From Chloroflexota bacterium (lineage in GTDB: Bacteria > Chloroflexota > Anaerolineae > Anaerolineales > DRMV01), in contig DRMV01000012.1 of assembly GCA_011322445.1 (NCBI GenBank), forward strand, positions 1-54,487: a stretch of DNA of 54,487 nt. Reading direction: 5' to 3'. Under the pieces are notes generated by a model, which was not told the DNA's origin, ran no database searches, and saw only the letters and a list, made by a program, of their open reading frames with translations. Below are positions 16,554-25,294 of this stretch, piece after piece. The position numbers and the translations under genes were made by a program. Position 1 is the stretch's first letter. Every line of letters begins with the position of its first letter.

Positions 16554-16734
16554 TCCGCAGATTTCACCGATGAGCACAGATTACATCTGGAAAGCAGCGG
16601 AGGGGCGCAGATTGTGCAGGTGCTGAACAGGGCGGGACGCCGTCCCGCCCTACGGAGCGCCTCGGCGTGCTGCCCCGTAGAGAGCCGCTTCCGCTCATCT
16701 TCCCCATCTGTGCAGATCTGTGCTAATCTGCGGA
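16554..16734. repeat. Miniature element with TCCGCAGATT ends (family 3)
   Basis: A 181-bp element starts immediately after the TAA of the protease gene. Inverted ends are TCCGCAGATT (16554-16563) and AATCTGCGGA (16725-16734). It contains a near-perfect palindrome, AGGGCGGGACG-C-CGTCCCGCCCT (16629-16651), and weaker stems. No gene is seen in it. Confidence 0.6.
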
Positions 16735-16754
16735 CTTTTCCCCCGGAGGGACCC

Positions 16755-17324
16755 ATGGAAACCCTGCGTGAGCGTCCGTTGTCCAACGGCGGCGTGCTGC
16801 GGCTGGTGCACGGCGACATCACCGCGCAGGCGGTGGACGCCATCGTGAACGCGGCCAACAGCCACCTTGCCCACGGCGGCGGGGTGGCTGCTGTCATTGC
16901 CCGCAAGGGCGGCCGCGTGGTGTGGGAGCAGTCCCGGCGGTGGGTGCAGGAACACGGCCCGGTGCCCCATGACTGCCCGGCTTACACCTCGTGCGGCAAT
17001 TTGCCCTGCCGTTACATCATTCACGCGGTGGGGCCGGTGTGGCATGGCGGTCATGATGACGAAGACGCCAAACTGCGGGCTGCGGTGCAAGGCGCATTGC
17101 AGCGCGCTGAAGCATTGGGTTTGACTTCCATCGCCTTCCCGGCCATCAGCACCGGCATTTACGGTTTCCCCAAAGGGAGGGCTGCGGAGGTGTTCTACCG
17201 GGCCATCGCCGATTATTTCGCTGTCCATCCTCAGAGCCCCTTGCGCGATGTGCGCCTGGTGCTCTACGACCGCCCCACGCTGGAGGCGTTTCTCGCCGTG
17301 TGGGATGCCGGGGACGCTGCGTGA
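16755..17324 (+). CDS. Macro-domain protein (ADP-ribose binding/deacetylase-like)
   Basis: 189 residues. The macro fold binds ADP-ribose and related nucleotides and often removes ADP-ribose or O-acetyl-ADP-ribose. The motifs GDITAQAVDAIVNAANSHL, HGGGVAAVI and FPAISTGIYGFP are the expected ligand loops, with the catalytic-type Asn-Ala-Ala-Asn preserved. The ATG at 16755 follows the SD GGAGGG. No ADP-ribosyltransferase partner is seen nearby. The SpoU methyltransferase starts 3 bp downstream. Confidence 0.92.
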   Translation: METLRERPLSNGGVLRLVHGDITAQAVDAIVNAANSHLAHGGGVAAVIARKGGRVVWEQSRRWVQEHGPVPHDCPAYTSCGNLPCRYIIHAVGPVWHGGHDDEDAKLRAAVQGALQRAEALGLTSIAFPAISTGIYGFPKGRAAEVFYRAIADYFAVHPQSPLRDVRLVLYDRPTLEAFLAVWDAGDAA

Positions 17325-17327
17325 CGC

Positions 17328-18104
17328 ATGAGCGACCGCATTCGCTCCCGCCGGAACCCGAAGGTGCAGCATGTGCGCCGCTTGCTGCGCAGCGCCCGCG
17401 TGCGGCGTGAGGTAGGGCAGTTTGTGGCCGAGGGCGTGCGGCTGGCCGAAGAGGCGCTGGCCGCGGGCTGGCAGCCGGTGTGGGTGCTGTTTTCCGACGA
17501 CATCGGCGCGCGCGGGCAGGCGGTGGTGGAAGCCTTCCGGCAGCAGGGGGTGCCGGTGTTTGCGGCCTCGCCAGAGGTCATGCAGGCGGCCAGTGCCACC
17601 GAAACGCCGCAGGGCGTGCTGCTGGTGTTGCCGTTGCCCCCGCCCCGCTGGCCGGATGACGCGGATTTCCTGCTGGTGCTCGACGGTGTGCGCGACCCTG
17701 GCAATGTGGGCACGATGTTGCGCACGGCCTGGGCGGCGGGGGTGCAGGGCGTGCTGCTTTCCCCCGATTGCGCCGACCCCTTCAACCCCAAAGTGGTGCG
17801 GGCAGGCATGGGGGCGCATTTCCACCTGCCGCTGCGCCGCGCGCCGTGGGAGGCGCTGCTTCCCCTGCTGGAAGGCAAGGCCCGCTTCCTGGCCGCGGGG
17901 GGCGAAGGGGTGCCCTACACGACGGCCGACTTTCGCCAGCCCCTCGCGCTCATCGTGGGCGGGGAAGCCCACGGCGCGGGGCAAGCCGCGCGGCAAGCCG
18001 CCACCCAGGTTGTGCACATTCCCATGCCCGGCGCGGCGGAATCGCTCAATGCGGCAGTGGCAGCGGCGGTTTTGATGTTCGAGGTGGTGCGGCAGCGAAG
18101 GTGA
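17328..18104 (+). CDS. SpoU/TrmH-family RNA 2'-O-methyltransferase
   Basis: 258 residues. An N-terminal substrate-binding domain (SRRNPKVQHVRRLL, FVAEGVRLAEEAL) precedes the knotted SpoU domain with LDGVRDPGNVGTMLRTA, LIVGGEAHG and IPMPGAAESLNAAVAAAV, the three SAM and RNA motifs of the family. It should methylate a ribose in 23S rRNA or tRNA; the exact target cannot be read. It starts 3 bp after the macro-domain gene. Confidence 0.92.
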   Translation: MSDRIRSRRNPKVQHVRRLLRSARVRREVGQFVAEGVRLAEEALAAGWQPVWVLFSDDIGARGQAVVEAFRQQGVPVFAASPEVMQAASATETPQGVLLVLPLPPPRWPDDADFLLVLDGVRDPGNVGTMLRTAWAAGVQGVLLSPDCADPFNPKVVRAGMGAHFHLPLRRAPWEALLPLLEGKARFLAAGGEGVPYTTADFRQPLALIVGGEAHGAGQAARQAATQVVHIPMPGAAESLNAAVAAAVLMFEVVRQRR

Positions 18105-18208
18105 GCGGTTGAGGGGGAAAGTGTGGATGCCCTGGTGCTCCGACCTTGGCGCGTGCAAGGCCTGGCGACGTTTTGCGCCCTTACCTCCCCCTGCTTGCGG
18201 GCAAAAAA

Positions 18209-18217
18209 TGGTATGAT
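18209..18217 (+). promoter_or_regulatory. Extended -10 promoter of the GMC gene
   Basis: TGGTATGAT lies 43 bp before the TTG start at 18260 in the gap 18105-18259. No good -35 is present. Confidence 0.5.
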
Positions 18218-18259
18218 GGAGGGGGTTAAAAATTTTCGCACCGTGCAAGGAGGTGTTGT

Positions 18260-19861
18260 TTGCCTCTCCCCACCTACGACTTCGTGGTCATCGGCAGCGG
18301 CTTCGGCGGCAGCGTTTCGGCGCTGCGGCTGGCCGAAAAGGGCTATTCGGTGCTTGTATTGGAGCGCGGCAGGCGCTTTCGCGACCAGGATTTCGCCACC
18401 ACCAACTGGCAGTTCTGGAAATACCTCTGGGCGCCGCCGCTGCGCAGTTTCGGCATTCTGGAAATCAGCCTGCTGAACGGCCTGATGGTGCTGCACGGCG
18501 CGGGCGTGGGCGGCGGCAGTCTGGGCTACGCCAACGTGCTGGAAGTGCCACCCGACGATATGTTTGCCAACCCCGCCTGGCGCGACCTCGCGGACTGGAA
18601 AACCCTCCTCGCCCCCCACTATCAGACCGCCCGCCGGATGCTGGGCGTTGCCCGCAACCCGCGTCTGACCCCCGCCGACCATGCGCTGCAGGCCGTCGTG
18701 ACCGACCTCGGCCAGGGCGACACCTTCCGCCCCACCGAGGTCGGCGTGTTTTTCGGCCCGGAAGGCGAAGAAGTGCCCGACCCCTTTTTCGGCGGCGAAG
18801 GCCCGCCCCGCCGCGGCTGCCAGTTTTGCGGAGCGTGCATGGTCGGCTGCCGCCACAATGCCAAAAACACCCTGGTCAAGAACTATCTCTACCTGGCTGA
18901 AAAGCGCGGCGTGCAGGTGCTGGCCGAGCGGGAAGTCACCGACCTGCGCGCCCTGCCGCCCGACCAGCCCGATGAAGCCCGCTACGAAGTCCGCTTTCGG
19001 CGCAGCACGGCGCTGCTGCCGCGGGAAGCCGCGGTGGTGCGCGCCCGCCATGTCGTGGTCGCAGCGGGGGTGCTGGGCACCCTGAAACTGCTCTTCCACG
19101 CCCGCGAGGTCAGCGGCGGCCTGCCGCGGCTTTCCCCGCGGCTGGGCGAAAACGTGCGCACCAACAGCGAAGAACTGGTGGGCGCGGTGGCGCGCACCCG
19201 CAAGGTGGACTTTTCCCAGGGCATTGCCATCACCAGCATCGCCCGCGCGGATGCGGAAACCCGCATCGAGCCGGTGCGCTACCCGCGCGGCTCTTCCCTC
19301 ATGCGGCTGATTGCCGCCCCCACCCTGCCCGACCCGCGCACCCCGCGCGGCAAACGCTGGCTCGGCGCGGTGGCGGCGCTCTTCCGCACGCCCGGGCATG
19401 TCGCCCGCACCTACATCCTGCCCGGCTGGGCCGACCGCACGACCATCCTATTGGTCATGCAAACCGCCGACAACCGCCTCAGCCTGCGCTACGGGCGGCA
19501 TCCCCTCTATGCCTTCCGCCGCGGGCTGGTAGTGCAGCACGACCCCCTGCGCCCCATTCCGGTGGGCGTGCCCGGCGGCCACGAAGCCGCCCGCCGCTTC
19601 GCAGCCCGCATTGACGGCATGGTGGCCGGTTCAGCCGCCGAAAGCCTGCTCGGCCTGCCCATCACAGCGCACATCCTTGGGGGCGTGCCCTTTGGCCGCG
19701 ACGCGCAGGAAGGCGTGGTAGGGCTGGACGGCCAGGTGCATCACTACCCCGGCCTCTATGTGGTGGACGGCAGCATCGTACCCGCCAACCCCGGCGTCAA
19801 CCCCAGCCTGACCATCACCGCCCTGGCCGAATATGTGCTGAGCCAGATTCCCCCAAAATAA
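18260..19861 (+). CDS. GMC-family flavin oxidoreductase, cholesterol-oxidase-like
   Basis: 533 residues; a TTG start is chosen because it follows AGGAGGTG at the right distance. The FAD-binding GSGFGGSVSALRLAEKG and GAGVGGGSLGYANVL fit the glucose-methanol-choline family. The segment CQFCGACMVGC (Cys187, 190, 193, 197) followed by HNAKNTLVKNYL is shared with ChoD-like enzymes of actinobacteria and may bind an iron-sulfur cluster, though this is not proven. The C-terminal GLYVVDGSIVPANPGVNPSL is the conserved active-site region. Substrate may be a sterol, hopanoid-like lipid or another alcohol. Confidence 0.85.
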   Translation: MPLPTYDFVVIGSGFGGSVSALRLAEKGYSVLVLERGRRFRDQDFATTNWQFWKYLWAPPLRSFGILEISLLNGLMVLHGAGVGGGSLGYANVLEVPPDDMFANPAWRDLADWKTLLAPHYQTARRMLGVARNPRLTPADHALQAVVTDLGQGDTFRPTEVGVFFGPEGEEVPDPFFGGEGPPRRGCQFCGACMVGCRHNAKNTLVKNYLYLAEKRGVQVLAEREVTDLRALPPDQPDEARYEVRFRRSTALLPREAAVVRARHVVVAAGVLGTLKLLFHAREVSGGLPRLSPRLGENVRTNSEELVGAVARTRKVDFSQGIAITSIARADAETRIEPVRYPRGSSLMRLIAAPTLPDPRTPRGKRWLGAVAALFRTPGHVARTYILPGWADRTTILLVMQTADNRLSLRYGRHPLYAFRRGLVVQHDPLRPIPVGVPGGHEAARRFAARIDGMVAGSAAESLLGLPITAHILGGVPFGRDAQEGVVGLDGQVHHYPGLYVVDGSIVPANPGVNPSLTITALAEYVLSQIPPK

Positions 19862-19929
19862 TCCCTTCCCCGCTCACCTCACTACCCGACTATCCGACGA
19901 TCTGACTACCCGACCCCCGGAGGCCCCCC
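19862..19929. repeat. ACTACCCGAC-type short direct repeats before the acylase gene
   Basis: The 68-bp gap contains repeated ACTACCCGAC/ACTATCCGAC units ending in CCCCCGGAGG just before the ATG. A related pattern on the opposite strand precedes the start at 50489. Confidence 0.4.
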
Positions 19930-22350
19930 ATGTCCCTGCTCCACACCCTTCTCACCCCACCCTTGAAAGCCATCCTGGCCCGCATGAGCAAGCGCCGCCT
20001 GCCGATGACCGACGGCGAACTGCACCTCGAGGGGCTGCAGGCGCCCGTGGAGGTCATTCGCGACCGTTGGGGCGTGCCGCATATTTACGCCCAAAGCGAG
20101 CACGACCTTTTCTTCGCCCAGGGTTATGTCCACGCTCAGGATCGGCTGTTTCAAATGGAAATCGCCCGGCGGCTGGCCTTGGGCCGCCTGAGCGAGATTT
20201 TCGGCGAGATGGCGTTGGATACCGACCGCATGGCGCGCCGTTTTGGCTTCCCGCGCCTGGCCCGGCAGGAATGGGAAAGCGCCCCCGATGACCTGCAGGG
20301 GATGTTGCTGGCTTACGCCGACGGCGTCAATGCTTTCATTCACGCTATGGGCGACACCAAAGAGGTGGGCTTCTCGCTGCTGCGCCTGACGCCGGAAGAC
20401 TGGCACCCGGAACACACCCTGGCGATCGTGCGGGTGATGATTTGGGAACTCTCGCACGGCTGGCAGGGCGAACTGGTGCGGGCGGAACTCGCCGAAACCG
20501 TGGGGGCTGAGCACGCCGCCGATTGGGAAATCCACTACCCGGCGCGCAATCCGCTCACCTTGCCGGAGGGCATTGAATTCAACCGTTTGGACCCCGACGG
20601 CAGCCTGCACCACGCGCGAGGGCCATTCCTCGCCCGCGGGCAGGGGAGCAACACCTGGGCCGTGGCGGCTTCCCGCAGCGCCACGGGCGGCGCGGTGCTG
20701 GCCAACGATATGCACCTCAAGGTGGGGGTGCCCGGCGTGTGGTATGAAAACCACCTGGTGGCCGGGGACGCGCTGGAAGTAAGCGGCGTGAGCATCGCCG
20801 GCGTGCCGTTAGTGCTGGTGGGGCACAACGCCCGCCTCGGCTGGGGCATGACCCTGGCTTATGTGGATGCCGAAGACCTTTTTGTGGAGCGTTTCGACCC
20901 GCAGGACCCCACGCGTTACCTCTTCCGTGGCGAATGGCGCACGGCAGAGGTGGTGGAGGAGCCCATTGTCGTCAAAGGGCGCAGCGAGCCGGTGGTCGAA
21001 AAGGTGGTGATCACCCATCACGGCCCGGTGATTTCGCCGGTGGTTTCGTATGGCCCGGCGCTGCGGGCCGAGGCCGACTTTGTGGAGCGGCTGACGGTGG
21101 CTTCGATGGCCCTGCAGCCGGGCGAAATGGTGCGCGGCTGGTGGCTGCTCAACAAAGCCGCCAACTGGGATGACTTCGTGGAGGCCCTGCGTTGGATCGA
21201 AGCGCCGCAACTTTGCACCAGTTACGCCGATGTGGAAGGCAACATTGGCTGCTGGGTGACGGGCAAACTGCCCGTGCGTGCCAGGGGCGACGGCAGCGTG
21301 CCGGTGCCGGGCTGGACGGGCGAATATGAATGGGTGGGCGAGGTGCCTTTCGAGGAAATGCCCCATACGCTCAACCCCCAGCGTGGCTATCTGGTCAACA
21401 CCAACAACAAAGTCGTGGGCGATGATTACCCCCACTTCCTCGGCAATATCTGGATGAACGGCTACCGCGCCCGCCGTCTGGAACAAATGCTCACGGCGAA
21501 GGATAAACTCACCCTCGATGACCACGCGGCCATGCAGGTGGACGTCACTTCCCTGCCGGGGCAGGAATTCGTGGAAGCCCTGGCCGATTTCCAGAGCGAC
21601 GACCCCGACGCTGCCCTGGCGCTGCGCCTGCTGCGGGCATGGGATTTCCAACTCACGCCCGACACGGTAGGCGGCACCGTCTACGAAGTCGCCCGCTACA
21701 CGCTGGTGCGCAATCTGTTGCTGGCTGTTGTAGACGAAGCCCTTGCCAATCGCATCATGGGCGAGGGTTATCATCCTTTAACGCTGTATGCTTCGGAATT
21801 TTACGGTCATGACGTGGTGGCGCTGCTGCGCTTTTTACGCGCCCCCGACAACTGGTGGGTGCAGCAGGCCGGGGGACGGGAAGCCTGGCTGACGCGTGGC
21901 TTGAAAGCGGCCGTAACATGGCTGCGGGAAAACCTGGGCGCTCAACCGGAAGGCTGGCGATGGGGCAAACTCCACCGCCTGCCGCTGGAGCATTTGTTGG
22001 GCACGCAGCCACCGTTGGATAAAATTTTCAACCTGCCCGCTCTGGAAATTGGCGGTGACACCGACACCCCCTTCCAAACCGCCATTTTGCCCCAAACGCC
22101 TTACGCCACCCTCAACTTTGTGCCCTCTCACCGCCAGATCTTCGACTTCACCGATTGGGACAACGCCCGTATGGTGATCTTGCCCGGCCAGTCGGGGCGG
22201 CTTGCCAGCCCCCATTACGCCGACATGGTGCCGTTGTGGTATGAGGGGCGCTATCATCCCATGTTGTGGTCGCGTGAGGAGGTGAAAGCCCATGCCGAAG
22301 GCACATTGCTCTTGCGCCCTGGGGAAGCCCACGCCGGCGCTGCACATTAG
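19930..22350 (+). CDS. Penicillin acylase family N-terminal-nucleophile hydrolase
   Basis: 806 residues, the normal size of the precursor. These enzymes self-cleave into alpha and beta chains and hydrolyse amide bonds in penicillins, acyl-homoserine lactones or other acylated amines. The new beta-chain N-terminus should be Ser240 in GQGSNTWAV, the conserved GSN-W motif. VIRDRWGVPHIYA and FAQGYVHAQDRLFQME are typical of the alpha chain; LANDMHL and NKVVGDDYP belong to the beta chain. No clear signal peptide is visible, unlike many periplasmic relatives. Substrate cannot be assigned. It is followed by a strong terminator. Confidence 0.92.
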   Translation: MSLLHTLLTPPLKAILARMSKRRLPMTDGELHLEGLQAPVEVIRDRWGVPHIYAQSEHDLFFAQGYVHAQDRLFQMEIARRLALGRLSEIFGEMALDTDRMARRFGFPRLARQEWESAPDDLQGMLLAYADGVNAFIHAMGDTKEVGFSLLRLTPEDWHPEHTLAIVRVMIWELSHGWQGELVRAELAETVGAEHAADWEIHYPARNPLTLPEGIEFNRLDPDGSLHHARGPFLARGQGSNTWAVAASRSATGGAVLANDMHLKVGVPGVWYENHLVAGDALEVSGVSIAGVPLVLVGHNARLGWGMTLAYVDAEDLFVERFDPQDPTRYLFRGEWRTAEVVEEPIVVKGRSEPVVEKVVITHHGPVISPVVSYGPALRAEADFVERLTVASMALQPGEMVRGWWLLNKAANWDDFVEALRWIEAPQLCTSYADVEGNIGCWVTGKLPVRARGDGSVPVPGWTGEYEWVGEVPFEEMPHTLNPQRGYLVNTNNKVVGDDYPHFLGNIWMNGYRARRLEQMLTAKDKLTLDDHAAMQVDVTSLPGQEFVEALADFQSDDPDAALALRLLRAWDFQLTPDTVGGTVYEVARYTLVRNLLLAVVDEALANRIMGEGYHPLTLYASEFYGHDVVALLRFLRAPDNWWVQQAGGREAWLTRGLKAAVTWLRENLGAQPEGWRWGKLHRLPLEHLLGTQPPLDKIFNLPALEIGGDTDTPFQTAILPQTPYATLNFVPSHRQIFDFTDWDNARMVILPGQSGRLASPHYADMVPLWYEGRYHPMLWSREEVKAHAEGTLLLRPGEAHAGAAH

Positions 22351-22374
22351 CCCCCGCAAAGCCGGAAAAGCAAA

Positions 22375-22405
22375 AGCCAGAGCGCATTGCTCTGGCTTTT
22401 TTTTT
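22375..22405. terminator. Strong rho-independent terminator, bidirectional
   Basis: AGCCAGAGC pairs with GCTCTGGCT around GCATT, followed by nine T on the plus strand and preceded by AAAA, so it can end both the acylase gene and the convergent galE transcript. Confidence 0.88.
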
Positions 22406-22419
22406 GAAAAGGCCGTGCC

Positions 22420-23406
22420 TCAATCTTCGTAGCCGTAAGGGTGGCTTTGATGCCAGGCCCACGCGCTGGCGATGATGTCGCGCAGGGCCGGGATTTGCGG
22501 CTGCCAGCCCAGTTCCCGGCGGATGCGCTCGGAAGAGGCCACCAGGCGGGAGGGGTCGCCGGGGCGGCGGGGGGCCACTTCGGCAGGAATGGGATGGCCG
22601 GTGACTTCCCGCGCGGTGTCGATGACTTCCCGCACGGAATAGCCCACACCGTTGCCCAGGTTGTAGATGAGTTTGTCGCGCTCGGCCAGCGCATCCAGCG
22701 CCAGCAGGTGAGCGGCCACCAGGTCGGCAATGTGGATGTAGTCGCGTATCGCCGTGCCGTCGGGGGTGGGGTAGTCGTCGCCGAAGATGTAGATTTTCTC
22801 CCGCTGGCCCAGGGCTACCTGCAGCACCAGCGGGATGAGGTGCGATTCGTGGGGGTGAGCTTCGCCGCGGTCGGGCAGGGCGCCCGCCGCGTTGAAGTAG
22901 CGCAGGGCGGCATAGTGCAGGCCGCGGGTGCGCCGGTACCATTCCAGAATTTGCTCGACCATCAACTTGGTCTGGCCGTACACATTGGTGGGGCCGAGGG
23001 GGGCGTTTTCATCTAACGGTTCATCGCGGGGCGCATATACCGCCGCTGTGGAGGAGAACACGAACCGCCGAATGCCCGCTTCCGTGGCGGCGTCAATCAG
23101 CCGGATGGCGTTGGCAACGTTGTTGCGGAAGTACATGCCGGGCTTTTCCATGCTTTCCCCGGCTTGAATGAAGGCCGCGAAGTGCAGCACCGCGAGGTAA
23201 TCGCGGGCGTGCAGGGCTTCGCTGAGCGTTTCTTCGTCGCTCAGGTCGGCGTGGATGAATTCAGCGCCCGCCGGAACGGCCTGACGGTGGCCGGTGACGA
23301 GGGAATCGTACACGGTGACGGCATAACCGGCTTTCAGCAGGGCTTCCACAGCGGCCGAGCCAATGTAGCCCGCCCCGCCGGTGACGAATACAGAGGGCAT
23401 GGTCAT
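22420..23406 (-). CDS. galE: UDP-glucose 4-epimerase
   Basis: 328 residues; the ATG at 23406 follows GGAG by six bases and precedes PSVFVTGGAGYIGS. GalE interconverts UDP-glucose and UDP-galactose using bound NAD. The Rossmann motif GGAGYIGSAAVEAL, FSSTAAVYA, YGQTKLMVEQ (Tyr-x3-Lys) and RYFNAAGA are complete. An upstream in-frame ATG at 23445 would add 13 residues without support. The gap behind it (23407-23725) is filled by repeats, so galE is probably transcribed separately from hutH. Confidence 0.95.
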   Translation of the reverse strand: MTMPSVFVTGGAGYIGSAAVEALLKAGYAVTVYDSLVTGHRQAVPAGAEFIHADLSDEETLSEALHARDYLAVLHFAAFIQAGESMEKPGMYFRNNVANAIRLIDAATEAGIRRFVFSSTAAVYAPRDEPLDENAPLGPTNVYGQTKLMVEQILEWYRRTRGLHYAALRYFNAAGALPDRGEAHPHESHLIPLVLQVALGQREKIYIFGDDYPTPDGTAIRDYIHIADLVAAHLLALDALAERDKLIYNLGNGVGYSVREVIDTAREVTGHPIPAEVAPRRPGDPSRLVASSERIRRELGWQPQIPALRDIIASAWAWHQSHPYGYED

Positions 23407-23438
23407 GGGATGCTCCGAAAACAGGGGATGATCTGCCA

Positions 23439-23737
23439 ATTTCACCGAGGCGCACGGATTTTCTGTGCTCCTTCTCTACTCGGCTGATTGACTGACAAAA
23501 CGCTGCCAGGCAGCCCAATCTCTCCTATCCCCCGATGAGCCTCGCTTGGCCTTCGACTTCGCTCAGGCCAGGCGCTCCGCTCATCTGCCCCCTTCCCTCC
23601 CTTGGCAAGGGAGGGAAGGGGGCGGCTTCAGCGACGCTGCAGCGTCGCTGAAAGCGGGGGTAGGGAGAGATCAAGCATGGAAACCAGAGCAATGAGATCT
23701 GTCAATCACCGATCTCCAATCGGTGCTAATCGGTGGA
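23439..23737. repeat. Composite miniature element (family 3 arms around family 2)
   Basis: The outer arms carry ATTTCACCGA (23439-23448) and GTGCTAATCGGTGGA (23723-23737), which match the ends of the element at 16554-16734. The family 2 element at 23518-23672 is nested inside. The right arm overlaps the end of hutH and supplies its TAG stop. This fills the 319-bp gap; no gene is seen in it. Confidence 0.5.
23518..23672. repeat. Structured miniature element (family 2), copy B
   Basis: About 155 bp with inverted ends ATCTCTCCTATCCCCC and GGGGGTAGGGAGAGAT. Inside: stems GATGAGC/GCTCATC with inner GGCCT/AGGCC, a palindrome CCCTCCCTTGGCAAGGGAGGG, and a hairpin CAGCGACGCT/AGCGTCGCTG. The order of stems matches copy A at 2309-2431 although the stem sequences differ. 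The first loop contains CTTCGACTTCGCTCAGG, the core of the family 4 repeats. Confidence 0.6.
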
Positions 23738-25291
23738 TGCGTCTTTTATCCGGGCGTTCACGGCGTGCAGAAATTCGCAGGAAGCCAGCACCTCGCGGGT
23801 GCGGGCGATTTCCGGTCCCCACCACGCGTCGCCGGGGGTGTAGGGCACGGCTTCCCGCAGGCGGCGGTAGGCTTCCGCGGTGCCGCGCCCCAAGCGGGCT
23901 TCCGGCATCTGGCGCAGGCGCAGGTCGAGGGCGCGGGCGGCGGTGTAGGCTTCCACCGCGAGGACATGCGCGGTGTTGGCAATCACCGCGCGGGCGTGGC
24001 GGGCGGCGGTCATCGCGTTGGCGTTGTGGTCTTCCTGCTCGCCGGAAGTCGGCAGCGAGCGGGTGCTGTCGGGGCCCGCGAGGGTCTGGTTTTCCAGCAC
24101 TAACGAAGCGGCAGTGTATTGCGGCATCATCAGGCCGGAATTCAGCCCCGCGGCTTCGGGCGTATCGACCAGCATGGAAGGCAGGCCGTAGTTCAGGTTG
24201 CCGTCGGTGAGGCGGAAGATGCGGCGCTCGCTGATGGCGGCCACTTCGCTCATCGCAATGGCGAGGAAATCGGCAGCCATGCCCACCGGTTCGCCGTGGA
24301 AGTTGCCGCCGGAGATGGCGTCGTGGGGGCCAAAGATGAGGGGGTTGTCGGTCACGGCGTTGACTTCCCGTTCCACGACGCCGGCCACAAAAGCCCAGGC
24401 ATCGCGGGCCGCGCCCTGCACCTGGGGCGCGGTGCGCAGCGAATAGGCATCCTGCACCCTGCCGCCCGCGTCCACGAAGGTGCTGCCGCGGGTAAGGGCG
24501 CGCACGCGGGCGGCCACGGCCATTTGCCCGGGGTGGCGGCGGGCGCGGTGCACCCGCTCGTCGAAAGCGTTGGACGCTCCCAGCAGGGCTTCCAGGCTCA
24601 TGCTGAGGGTGATTTCGGCCACATCCAGCCAGTGGGCGGCGTCGTGGACGGCCAGGGCGAGGATGGCCGCCGAAAAGGTGGCGCCGTTGGTGACGGCCAG
24701 CCCCTCTTTCGCCCCCAACACCAACCGGGGAATGCCCGCAGCCAGCATGGCTTCCTTACCGCGCATCCGCTGGCCGCGGTAGATGGCCCAGCCGGAATCC
24801 TCGGCGCGGTCGGCGGCATCGGTGGTCATCACCAGCCCCAGATGGGCGAGGGGGGCAAGGTCGCCCGAAGAGCCCATCGAGCCTTGCGAGGGGATTTCGG
24901 GCGTGACGCCGCGGTTGAGCATTTCCAGCAGGGTTTCCACCAGCACGGGGCGCACGCCCGAATAGCCGATGGCGAGGGTGTTGGCGCGAATCAGCATTGC
25001 GGCGCGCACCACCTCTTCGGGCAGGGGCGCGCCGGTGCCCACCGCGTGGCTGAGGATGAGGTTGCGGCTCAGTTGGGCGGCCTGTTCCGCCGAGATGCGG
25101 CGGTCGGCAAAAATGCCGAAACCGGTGTTGATGCCATAGACCGGCTTGCCCGCGGCCAGGATTTCCTGCACCCAACGGTGGCCGCGCACCAGCCGCTCGC
25201 GGGCAGCAGGCGCCAGTTGGACGGGTTCGCCGCGGCGGGCCACCGCGGCGATTTCTTCCAGCGTGAGGTGATGTCCGTCGATCGTGAGCAT
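23726..25291 (-). CDS. hutH: Histidine ammonia-lyase
   Basis: 521 residues, full length. It removes ammonia from histidine to give urocanate with the self-made MIO cofactor. Tyr52 in VYGINTGFG, SHAVGTG (His82), GSMGSSGDLAPLAH, NPLIF and SGGNFHGEPV are the family landmarks; the His in SHAVG favours histidine over aromatic substrates. The cofactor triplet is Ser141-Ser142-Gly143 instead of the usual Ala-Ser-Gly. No hutU, hutI or hutG is nearby. The last codons and the stop are made from a repeat arm. The ATG follows the phytol-kinase-like gene stop by 3 bp, so they are coupled. Confidence 0.92.
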   Translation of the reverse strand: MLTIDGHHLTLEEIAAVARRGEPVQLAPAARERLVRGHRWVQEILAAGKPVYGINTGFGIFADRRISAEQAAQLSRNLILSHAVGTGAPLPEEVVRAAMLIRANTLAIGYSGVRPVLVETLLEMLNRGVTPEIPSQGSMGSSGDLAPLAHLGLVMTTDAADRAEDSGWAIYRGQRMRGKEAMLAAGIPRLVLGAKEGLAVTNGATFSAAILALAVHDAAHWLDVAEITLSMSLEALLGASNAFDERVHRARRHPGQMAVAARVRALTRGSTFVDAGGRVQDAYSLRTAPQVQGAARDAWAFVAGVVEREVNAVTDNPLIFGPHDAISGGNFHGEPVGMAADFLAIAMSEVAAISERRIFRLTDGNLNYGLPSMLVDTPEAAGLNSGLMMPQYTAASLVLENQTLAGPDSTRSLPTSGEQEDHNANAMTAARHARAVIANTAHVLAVEAYTAARALDLRLRQMPEARLGRGTAEAYRRLREAVPYTPGDAWWGPEIARTREVLASCEFLHAVNARIKDASTD

Positions 25292-25294
25292 GGT

